Assembly: GCA_039026235.1 (NCBI GenBank)
Contig: JBCCMQ010000002.1
Location: 1-64,000, forward strand
Length of the DNA stretch: 64,000 nt
Source of the DNA: JBCCMQ01 sp039026235
Lineage (GTDB): Bacteria; Pseudomonadota; Alphaproteobacteria; Rhodobacterales; Rhodobacteraceae
Direction of reading: 5' to 3'
A program made the position numbers and the translations under genes. Under the pieces are notes generated by a model. It saw only the letters and a program-made list of their open reading frames with translations. It did no database searches and was not told where the DNA came from. Positions 58,277 through 64,000 of this stretch are shown in pieces (the first letter of the stretch is position 1; every line of letters begins with the position of its first letter).

Positions 58277-59731
58277 ATGAACACGGTGATTAAGGGCGGG
58301 ACAGTCGTTACGGCCGATCTCATGTATTCGGCGGATGTGAAAATCGAAGACGGTACGATCGTCGAGATTGGGCCGGCTCTGAGCAGTGCCAACGTGCTGG
58401 ATGCCAGCGGCTGTTTTGTCATGCCCGGCGGGATCGATCCGCACACCCATCTTGAGATGCCCTTCATGGGCACCTATTCCACCGATGATTTCGAATCCGG
58501 CACCCGCGCGGCCCTGTCGGGCGGCACCACCATGGTGGTCGATTTCGCGTTGCCCAGCCCGGGGCAGGGGCTCTTGGACGCGATCCAGATGTGGCACAAC
58601 AAATCCACCCGCGCCAACTGCGACTATTCCTACCACATGGCGATCACCTGGTGGGGTGAGCAGGTCTTCAACGAGATGGAGACCGTGGTGAAAGAGAAGG
58701 GGATCAACACCTTCAAGCACTTCATGGCCTACAAGGGCGCGCTGATGGTGAACGATGACGAAATGTTTGCCAGCTTCCGTCGCTGCGCCGAACTGGGTGC
58801 GATCCCGATGGTGCACGCGGAAAACGGCGATGTGGTGGCCGATCTTCAGGCCAAGCTTCTGGCCGAGGGCAACGACGGCCCCGAAGGCCACGCCTATTCC
58901 CGCCCGCCGCAAGTGGAGGGGGAGGCCACCAACCGCGCCATCATGATCGCCGACATGGCGGGCGTGCCGCTCTATGTCGTGCACACCTCCTGCGAAGAGG
59001 CGCATGAGGCGATCCGGCGCGCGCGCCAGCAGGGCAAGCGCGTCTGGGGCGAGCCGCTGATCCAGCACCTGACGCTTGATGAGTCCGAATATGCCCACCC
59101 CGACTGGGACCACGCCGCGCGCCGGGTGATGTCGCCGCCCTTCCGTGACCAGAAGCATCAGGACAGCCTCTGGGCCGGTCTGCAGGCCGGGTCGCTGTCG
59201 GTGGTGGCCACCGACCACTGCGCGTTCACCACCGAACAGAAACGCTACGGCGTGGGCGATTTCACCAAGATCCCCAACGGCACCGGCGGTCTGGAAGACC
59301 GGATGCCGTTGCTCTGGACATACGGGGTCGGCACCGGGCGGCTGACGATGCAGGAATTTGTCGCCGTCACCTCCACCAACATCGCCAAGATCCTCAACAT
59401 CTACCCCAAGAAGGGTGCGGTTCTGGTGGGCGCCGATGCCGATCTGGTGGTCTGGGATCCGTCCAGGGAAAAGACCATCACCGCCGGGGCCCAGCAATCG
59501 GCCATCGACTACAACGTCTTCGAGGGCAAGAAGGTCAAGGGCCTGCCACGCTTCACCCTGACCCGCGGCAAGCTGGCCGTGAACGATGGCACGGTCCAGA
59601 CCGAGGAAGGCCACGGCGAATACGTCGCCCGCACCTCGGGCCAGACGGTGACCAAGGCGCTCTCAACCTGGAAAGAACTTACCGCCCCCCGCAAAGTCGA
59701 GCGGTCCGGCATCCCCGCCAGCGGGGTGTGA
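58277..59731 (+). CDS. hydA: Dihydropyrimidinase
   Basis: Cyclic amidohydrolase of 484 residues that opens dihydrouracil/dihydrothymine to N-carbamoyl-beta-amino acids, the step before PydC. Metal centre: His56 and His58 in GGIDPHTHLEM, carboxylated Lys153 in HFMAYKGALM, His180 in MVHAENGD, His in VVHTSCEEAHE and Asp in ATDHCAF. Complete and full length. From roughly codon 50 on, codon third positions become markedly richer in G/C than in the first 150 bases and in the upstream genes, suggesting recombination from a related strain. Confidence 0.93.
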   Translation: MNTVIKGGTVVTADLMYSADVKIEDGTIVEIGPALSSANVLDASGCFVMPGGIDPHTHLEMPFMGTYSTDDFESGTRAALSGGTTMVVDFALPSPGQGLLDAIQMWHNKSTRANCDYSYHMAITWWGEQVFNEMETVVKEKGINTFKHFMAYKGALMVNDDEMFASFRRCAELGAIPMVHAENGDVVADLQAKLLAEGNDGPEGHAYSRPPQVEGEATNRAIMIADMAGVPLYVVHTSCEEAHEAIRRARQQGKRVWGEPLIQHLTLDESEYAHPDWDHAARRVMSPPFRDQKHQDSLWAGLQAGSLSVVATDHCAFTTEQKRYGVGDFTKIPNGTGGLEDRMPLLWTYGVGTGRLTMQEFVAVTSTNIAKILNIYPKKGAVLVGADADLVVWDPSREKTITAGAQQSAIDYNVFEGKKVKGLPRFTLTRGKLAVNDGTVQTEEGHGEYVARTSGQTVTKALSTWKELTAPRKVERSGIPASGV

Positions 59732-59771
59732 TGGAGGTGAAAAGTATGGTGGCGCGCTTTGGCCGGTCGAA

Positions 59772-60128
59772 ATGGTAGGTTTGATAGCCTTATATGGTGC
59801 AGCCTTCTTCGCGCTGGTCGTATTGCTTATGGCTGCTTTGAATCGCTTTTGCCATCGCTACGCTGCGATCGGCGCCGGCGGATTGGCTCTTATGTATCTC
59901 GTTGTTGACTGGGTAAGCCTTAGCGCCTTTTGTGCGGAGCCTCCGATGTATGTCCCGCCTACGCCAGAAGACGCTGCTTTGGGAAGCGAAGGATCAATGC
60001 GGTTCAACTGCGATGCACCTTTCGGTGGTTACGTCCGCTTATATCTCTACGTCGTCGCGCCAGCGTTGATTTTGGGACTCGCCACCTTGGTCGCCTATCA
60101 CGTACGTCGTCTACGCGTGGAGGGTTAA
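59772..60128 (+). CDS. Small multi-span membrane protein of unknown function
   Basis: Protein of 118 residues with about three hydrophobic helices (LIALYGAAFFALVVLLMAAL, AAIGAGGLALMYLVVDWVSL and VVAPALILGLATLVAYHV). A polar loop with Pro-rich MYVPPTPEDAALGSEGSM lies between the second and third. I recognise no family. It sits between hydA and the VOC gene (one base before the VOC start) and has less G/C-rich codon third positions than its neighbours. Confidence 0.6.
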   Translation: MVGLIALYGAAFFALVVLLMAALNRFCHRYAAIGAGGLALMYLVVDWVSLSAFCAEPPMYVPPTPEDAALGSEGSMRFNCDAPFGGYVRLYLYVVAPALILGLATLVAYHVRRLRVEG

Positions 60129-60129
60129 C

Positions 60130-60564
60130 TTGGCACCGCCGGAATACGATAGCATTTCACTGACCGGCGTTCTCGAAGCCGCCGTGTATGTCGACGATCT
60201 GGACGCGGCCGCCGCATTCTACACTGGCGTCCTTGGCCTGCCAGAGGTACTGCGCCTCGACGGGCGGCACGTGTTTTTCCGCTGCGGGTCGACCATCGTT
60301 CTGGCCTTTCTCGCCGCTGCCTCGCGCAAGCCTCCGCCCGCCACCGCCCTGCCGGTGCCCACCCATGGCGCGGACGGACCGGGCCACATCTGCTTCTCGG
60401 CCGAGGCACCGGTTCTGGAAGGCTTCGTCCGGCGACTGACCGAGGAAGGCATTGATATCGAGGCGGATTTCAACTGGCCCAACGGCGCGCGCTCGGTCTA
60501 CGTGCGCGACCCGGCCGGCAACAGTGTCGAGATTGCCGAACCCAGACTATGGGGGGCCGCATGA
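60130..60564 (+). CDS. VOC (glyoxalase/bleomycin resistance) superfamily protein
   Basis: Protein of 144 residues with two beta-alpha-beta-beta-beta VOC modules: LEAAVYVDDLDAAAAFYTGV, LGLPEVLRLDGRHVFFRCG; then HICFSAEAPVLEGFVRRL, ARSVYVRDPAGNSVEIAEP. Metal ligands typical of the fold can be placed on His and Glu in the last strands (HICF, VEIAEP). Role in the pyrimidine locus is not obvious. The TTG start at 60130 follows GGAGGG; no ATG in frame gives a complete first module. Confidence 0.8.
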   Translation: MAPPEYDSISLTGVLEAAVYVDDLDAAAAFYTGVLGLPEVLRLDGRHVFFRCGSTIVLAFLAAASRKPPPATALPVPTHGADGPGHICFSAEAPVLEGFVRRLTEEGIDIEADFNWPNGARSVYVRDPAGNSVEIAEPRLWGAA

Positions 60565-60566
60565 CC

Positions 60567-60971
60567 TCAGGCGGGAACGAATTCTTCAAGATGCGGCAAC
60601 AGCGTCACGCTTTCCTGTTCGTTGGGATCGGTGCGCGCAATCACCGCGACCGCCTCGGTCGGACCGTCGTTGAAAGGCAGATGCGGCACGCCCGCCGGGA
60701 TGTAGATCAAATCCCCCGCTTCTGTGTCCATGCAGTGCTCCAGCTTCTCGCCCCAATACATCTTGGCCGCGCCTTCCAGCACATAGATCGCGGTCTCATG
60801 CGCCTCGTGCAGATGGGCCTTCGCGCGTCCTCCCGGAGGGACGCGGAGAATGTGCATGCAGATCCCTTCAGAGCCCGTTGTCTCTTTCGCGATCCCTTCG
60901 AAGTAGGTAAATCCCTGCTTCCCCGCGTAGGTCCCGGACGCGCGCATCTTCTGGCATTGGGGGTCTGACAT
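60567..60971 (-). CDS. Cupin-domain protein
   Basis: Protein of 134 residues with the cupin barrel motifs GGRAKAHLHEAHETAIYVLEG (read across residues 47-67; metal-binding His-x-His and Glu) and GDLIYIPAGVPHLPFN. It is the only minus-strand gene inside the long plus-strand pyrimidine/ABC segment. It converges on the VOC gene with a two-base gap, and its start codon overlaps the start codon of the ABC ATPase gene on the other strand (shared CATG). A ribosome site (AAGGGAG) is visible on its own strand. Enzymatic or regulatory role unknown. Confidence 0.8.
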   Translation of the reverse strand: MSDPQCQKMRASGTYAGKQGFTYFEGIAKETTGSEGICMHILRVPPGGRAKAHLHEAHETAIYVLEGAAKMYWGEKLEHCMDTEAGDLIYIPAGVPHLPFNDGPTEAVAVIARTDPNEQESVTLLPHLEEFVPA

Positions 60972-61800
60972 GGTAAGCTCCCTTGCTGATCATGCCCATA
61001 TGGCCAATGCGCCCGCGCCCGTGTCAACCGTGATCGAGGCGCGCGGGCTGGACCTGACATTCCAGACCGCCGACGGTCCCGTGCAGGCGCTGAGCGATGT
61101 GAACCTGACCGTAGGCAAGGGCGAGTTTGTCAGCTTCATCGGTCCCTCGGGCTGCGGCAAGACCACGTTGCTGCGGGTCATCGCGGCGCTGGAGCACCCC
61201 ACGGGCGGCACCGTGACCGTGAACGGGATGACCCCGGACGAGGCGCGTCAGGCGCGCGCATATGGCTACGTCTTTCAGGCCGCCGGGCTATACCCCTGGC
61301 GGACCATCGGCGGCAATGTCCGCCTGCCGTTGGAGATCATGGGCTATTCCAAGAGCGAGCAGTCAGACCGCGTGCGCCGGGTTCTGGACCTCGTGGATCT
61401 GTCCGGGTTTGAGAAGAAATACCCCTGGCAACTGTCCGGCGGCATGCAGCAGCGCGCCTCCATCGCGCGGGCGCTGGCGTTTGACGCCGACATCCTGCTG
61501 ATGGACGAACCCTTCGGCGCGCTGGACGAGATCGTGCGCGACCGGCTGAACGAGGAACTGCTCCGGCTCTGGGAACGCACCGAGAAGACCATCGGCTTCG
61601 TCACCCATTCGATCCCCGAAGCGGTCTACCTGTCGACCAAGATCGTCGTCATGTCGCCCCGCCCCGGCCGGATCACCGACATCATCGACAGCCCGCTGCC
61701 GAAGGAGCGTCCGCTCGATATCCGCGACACGCCGGAGTTTATCGAGGTCGCGCACCGCGTCCGCGAAGGTCTGCGCGCCGGTCACGGGGACGTTTTGTGA
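60970..61800 (+). CDS. ABC importer ATP-binding protein (SsuB/TauB/ThiZ-like)
   Basis: ATPase of 276 residues with complete motifs: Walker A FIGPSGCGKTTLLRV, Q-loop YVFQAAGLYPWR, signature LSGGMQQRASIARA, Walker B ILLMDEPFGALDE and H-loop FVTHSIPEA. Family of importers of alkanesulfonates, nitrate, thiamine precursors and, in RutR-linked loci, pyrimidine-like compounds. Start ATG 60970 (overlapping the cupin start) or ATG 61000. It is followed by a small membrane protein gene (GTGA overlap) and two permease genes, so it is part of one importer; the binding protein is not within the window. Confidence 0.88.
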   Translation: MVSSLADHAHMANAPAPVSTVIEARGLDLTFQTADGPVQALSDVNLTVGKGEFVSFIGPSGCGKTTLLRVIAALEHPTGGTVTVNGMTPDEARQARAYGYVFQAAGLYPWRTIGGNVRLPLEIMGYSKSEQSDRVRRVLDLVDLSGFEKKYPWQLSGGMQQRASIARALAFDADILLMDEPFGALDEIVRDRLNEELLRLWERTEKTIGFVTHSIPEAVYLSTKIVVMSPRPGRITDIIDSPLPKERPLDIRDTPEFIEVAHRVREGLRAGHGDVL

Positions 61801-62021
61801 TACGGGCGGCGATCCTCTTCGTTTCTTGCGGACTTGGACTGATTTTCGCCGTGTTCGCCGCCGCCGCATTCGGAGGCATGCAACATCAGTGCTTCATGCA
61901 CCCTGCGCCGGGGCAGGGGGCGGATTGCGCCGATGCACGAGCGATTTTCTTCACGGCTGGGCCGATTGCATTCTTTTGCTTTTCGATTACTGCGGCCTTT
62001 GTTTTTTGGAGGCGCCCATGA
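61797..62021 (+). CDS. Small two-span membrane protein
   Basis: Protein of 74 residues with two hydrophobic helices (AAILFVSCGLGLIFAVFAAA and AIFFTAGPIAFFCFSITAAF) separated by a loop with Cys, Met and Pro. The GTG start overlaps the stop of the ABC ATPase gene as GTGA, which supports real translation. I recognise no family. It is less G/C-rich in third positions than the ATPase gene. Confidence 0.5.
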   Translation: MIRAAILFVSCGLGLIFAVFAAAAFGGMQHQCFMHPAPGQGADCADARAIFFTAGPIAFFCFSITAAFVFWRRP

Positions 62022-62082
62022 CCGCGGGTGCAGTCACCCCAGAAGGATCGCCCCAAGCCAATGGAGCCAACCGCGCGGGCGC

Positions 62083-62108
62083 GCCCTGCATCCCGAGGGA
62101 TACAGGGC
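62083..62108 (+). repeat. Strong hairpin in the 279-base gap before the permease gene
   Basis: GCCCTG-C-ATCCC (62083-62094) pairs with GGGAT-A-CAGGGC (62097-62108) with one mismatch and a two-base tip. No T-run follows (GACTTCTTC). It may attenuate or process the transcript between the ATPase and permease genes. Confidence 0.55.
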
Positions 62109-62190
62109 GACTTCTTCGGTCGCGGTCATCGGCTCTCCAGCCTGTACCGCAAGCCAAGAATGGCTCGGATGTGGTAAATGACATCTTAAT

Positions 62191-62286
62191 TTCTTTGGTC
62201 TTCAAATACTCAAAATCCACAGCCTGTAACAGGTGCAGTCCTGTTGGTTTTCTTGCCTCCGGCTGGAGTATTTCCGGACCAAAGAA
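62191..62286. repeat. Long imperfect inverted repeat, REP-like intergenic element
   Basis: The 21-base arms 62191-62211 and 62266-62286 match at 18 of 21 positions (TTCTTTGGTC, three mismatches, AAATACTC). The 54-base loop contains a second perfect hairpin AACAGG (62228-62233) / CCTGTT (62240-62245). The right arm follows GCCTCCGGC, a sequence I associate with repeated intergenic palindromes in Rhodobacteraceae. No second copy was seen in this window. The element lies 14 bases before the permease start. Confidence 0.6.
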
Positions 62287-62300
62287 GCGGGGGGGTGGGC

Positions 62301-63218
62301 ATGCGTAGTCTGGTGCCTATTTTGGCAGTGGTCGCAGCCATTGTCGCCCTTTGGTACGCGGCATGCATTCCGATGAACATCAAAGGCGTTCTGACCGACG
62401 CCGAACGGTCCGGCGTAGTGGTGTCGCCCGAGGGGGCAGCAGCACGCCGCGATGCAAATGCCTGGCGGCTTGCGGTGTCGAACAGGCATGTCTGGCAGAT
62501 GAGTTTTGAACAAGACCGGCCACGGCTGCCCGCACCGCATCAAGTGGCCATTGAACTTTGGGAAACCACGGTCGAGAAGAAGATTACGTCCAAACGCAGC
62601 CTCGTTTTCCATGCCTGGGTCACACTGTCGGCTACCCTGCTTGGATTTGGAATTGGAACTGCCATGGGCATACTCTTGGCGATCGGCATTGTGCACAACC
62701 GGGCCATGGATATGTCTGTCATGCCCTGGGCGATCGCCAGCCAGACCATCCCGATCCTCGCCATCGCGCCGATGATCATAGTGGTCCTGAACTCGGTCGG
62801 TCTCCAGGGGCTGGTACCCAAATCGATCATTTCCGCCTATCTCAGCTTCTTCCCGGTCGTGGTCGGCATGGTCGCAGGGCTCAGAAGCCCGGACGCAATG
62901 CAGCTTGACCTCATGAAGACCTATTCCGCGCATTCGTCCGAGGTGTTTTGGAAGCTGAGACTGCCGGCTTCGATGCCATACCTCTTTACTTCTTTGAAAG
63001 TCGGTATCGCCGCCAGTCTTGTGGGCGCAATCGTCGGCGAGCTGCCGACCGGTGCGGTTGCCGGTCTGGGCGCGCGCATGCTGTCCGGCAGCTATTATGG
63101 GCAGATGATCCAGATTTGGTCCGCCCTGTTTGCGGCCGCGATTGTTGCGGCGCTTTTGGTTGCCGTGATCAGCGCACTGCAGCGGGCCACGCTGCTTCGC
63201 ATGGGCTTCGGGCGATGA
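62301..63218 (+). CDS. ABC importer permease (SsuC/TauC/ThiX-like), first copy
   Basis: Permease of 305 residues of the binding-protein-dependent transport family. There is an N-terminal helix, a long loop of about 85 residues, then about five helices. The EAA-type cytoplasmic loop, where the ATPase docks, appears in the second half (TYSAHSSEVFWKLRLPASMP). SYYGQMIQIWSALFAAAIVA near the C terminus is typical. The ATG at 62301 follows GGGGGGTGGG. Its stop overlaps the next permease start as ATGA. Substrate from context: a pyrimidine or related precursor. Confidence 0.87.
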   Translation: MRSLVPILAVVAAIVALWYAACIPMNIKGVLTDAERSGVVVSPEGAAARRDANAWRLAVSNRHVWQMSFEQDRPRLPAPHQVAIELWETTVEKKITSKRSLVFHAWVTLSATLLGFGIGTAMGILLAIGIVHNRAMDMSVMPWAIASQTIPILAIAPMIIVVLNSVGLQGLVPKSIISAYLSFFPVVVGMVAGLRSPDAMQLDLMKTYSAHSSEVFWKLRLPASMPYLFTSLKVGIAASLVGAIVGELPTGAVAGLGARMLSGSYYGQMIQIWSALFAAAIVAALLVAVISALQRATLLRMGFGR

Positions 63219-64000
63219 CCGCGGTCCTGGGGGCCCTTGCCTTCTGGGCGGCCGCTTGGGCTCTCAACGTGCGTCTAGCACGTTCTGGAACTGCGGCTGC
63301 GCGCTTTGCGGTGCCAGCGCTTTTTGGGGTCACTATTCTAGTGGTGTGGGAAGGTCTCGTGCGTGGCTTGAATGTACCGCAGGTCATTCTTCCGGCACCA
63401 ACGGACATATCGGTGCGTTTTGCGGCCGAAACCCGTATTCTCTGGGCTGACTTTGTTCAGACATTCGTCAAGGGTGCGCTTACGGGCTATGCGATCGGGT
63501 GCTCAGCTGCTTTCTGCGTGGCGCTTCTGGTGGACCGGTTTGACGTTTTGCGGCGCGGCCTTCTGCCGATCGGGAGCTTCATGGCGGCGCTGCCGATCGT
63601 AGGGACGGCGCCGATACTGGTTATGTGGTTCGGGTTCGATTGGCAGTCCAAAGCCGCCGTGGTGGTGGTGATGGTCTTCTTCCCGGTTCTGGTGAACACC
63701 GTGCAGGGGCTTGCGTCGGCCACATCCATGCAAAAGGATCTGATGCGCACCTATAGTGCAGGTTACTGGCAGACGCTGACGAAGCTTCGGCTTACCGCCG
63801 CGATGCCCTTCGTTTTCAACGGGCTTAAAATTGCGACGACGCTGGCGCTGATTGGTGCGATCGTGGCCGAGTTCTTCGGCAGCCCGACACTCGGCATGGG
63901 ATTTCGCATTTCGACCTCGGTTGGCCAGCTTGCTCTGGATATGGTTTGGGCCGAGATTACGGTTGCGGCTTTGGCCGGCAGTGCCTTCTACGGCCTCGTC
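63215..64000 (+). CDS. ABC importer permease, second copy (runs off window end)
   Basis: Open frame from ATG 63215 to the last base with no stop: 262 codons, so the gene is 3'-incomplete here. The translation has transmembrane helices and the docking loop RTYSAGYWQTLTKLRLTAAM followed by PFVFNGLKIATTLALIGAIV, closely parallel to the first permease. The start overlaps the preceding stop as ATGA. The two permeases would form a heterodimer with two copies of the ATPase. The missing binding-protein gene (NMT1/THI5-like is usual) is expected beyond the window. Confidence 0.85.
   Translation, partial: MTAVLGALAFWAAAWALNVRLARSGTAAARFAVPALFGVTILVVWEGLVRGLNVPQVILPAPTDISVRFAAETRILWADFVQTFVKGALTGYAIGCSAAFCVALLVDRFDVLRRGLLPIGSFMAALPIVGTAPILVMWFGFDWQSKAAVVVVMVFFPVLVNTVQGLASATSMQKDLMRTYSAGYWQTLTKLRLTAAMPFVFNGLKIATTLALIGAIVAEFFGSPTLGMGFRISTSVGQLALDMVWAEITVAALAGSAFYGLV

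Noticed and set aside
58139..59614. Long minus-strand open frame opposite hydA (491 codons)
   Set aside because: It mirrors hydA codons with G/C third positions, lacks a recognisable domain, and hydA on the plus strand has every catalytic residue.
1..64000. CRISPR arrays, tRNA/rRNA genes, prophage or transposon genes
   Set aside because: Read for repeat-spacer patterns, cloverleaf-like ends and transposase or integrase motifs; none found by eye. A tRNA scan would settle the tRNA point.

Overview
The window reads as chromosomal DNA of a Rhodobacterales (Roseobacter-group) alphaproteobacterium. The support is gene content: a DUF3572 protein, an NDUFA12-like complex I accessory subunit, the ndufA12/mlaD/DUF2155/aat/accC/accB neighbourhood, a BciA-type vinyl reductase, an alphaproteobacterial-type SOS box and G+C that looks close to 60%. 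This is an assignment by protein resemblance only. I see no rRNA, tRNA, CRISPR array, transposase, integrase or prophage gene. No gap between called genes exceeds 300 bases; the largest (62022-62300, 47887-48135, 54599-54833, 50149-50351, 55763-55963) hold at most the hairpins, palindromes and operators listed here.

32-8579 is a catabolic module for an unidentified tricarboxylate-like acid. It has a tripartite tricarboxylate transporter (binding protein plus a fused TctA-TctB permease), a beta-decarboxylating dehydrogenase of the isopropylmalate type, a PrpF/4-oxalomesaconate-tautomerase-like isomerase, a D-2-hydroxyacid dehydrogenase, and a divergently controlled GntR regulator/TcuA-type flavoprotein pair. 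8773-11953 is a four-gene cell-envelope unit (Rap1a-like secreted protein, glycine-zipper lipoprotein, membrane serine hydrolase, dienelactone-hydrolase-like protein). 12131-16266 is an RND efflux pair. A degenerate receiver protein, an ABC exporter and a minus-strand run follow (sulfotransferase-like protein, large glycosyltransferase, metG, MFS transporter; 18696-25083).

25227-29968 has bciA, a YceI protein, a stand-alone imuA under an SOS box, an aldo/keto reductase and a second glycosyltransferase. 30082-33552 is a tightly overlapping operon that fits L-carnitine breakdown to glycine betaine: a beta-keto-acid cleavage enzyme, an odd Cys-rich lipoprotein, an L-carnitine dehydrogenase-thioesterase fusion and an SDR. 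33549-39138 carries HAD, SDR, XRE regulator, fatty acid desaturase, DMT exporter, Nudix and DUF983 genes. 39310-41425 is an envelope-stress-like set (EF-hand protein, ECF sigma, probable anti-sigma, CpxP-like protein).

41432-47886 is rich in signalling: a PleD-like diguanylate cyclase with a degenerate receiver, a MarR regulator, a MttB-family methyltransferase, and an H-NOX protein paired with an HNOBA-GGDEF cyclase. 48136-55145 is housekeeping: clpP, clpX, ndufA12, mlaD, aat, accC, accB and bactofilin. 55142-64000 is a RutR-controlled pyrimidine-degradation and uptake locus (rutR, a pydC-like amidohydrolase, hydA, an ABC importer). Unexpected genes lie inside it: a GH114-like protein, a VOC protein, a reversed cupin gene and three small membrane proteins. 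The last permease gene runs off the window end.

Nothing is strikingly alien. The best candidates for undescribed biology are the tricarboxylate module with its mirrored divergent promoter, the H-NOX lacking the canonical haem-propionate motif, the solitary SOS-controlled imuA, and the mosaic pyrimidine locus.
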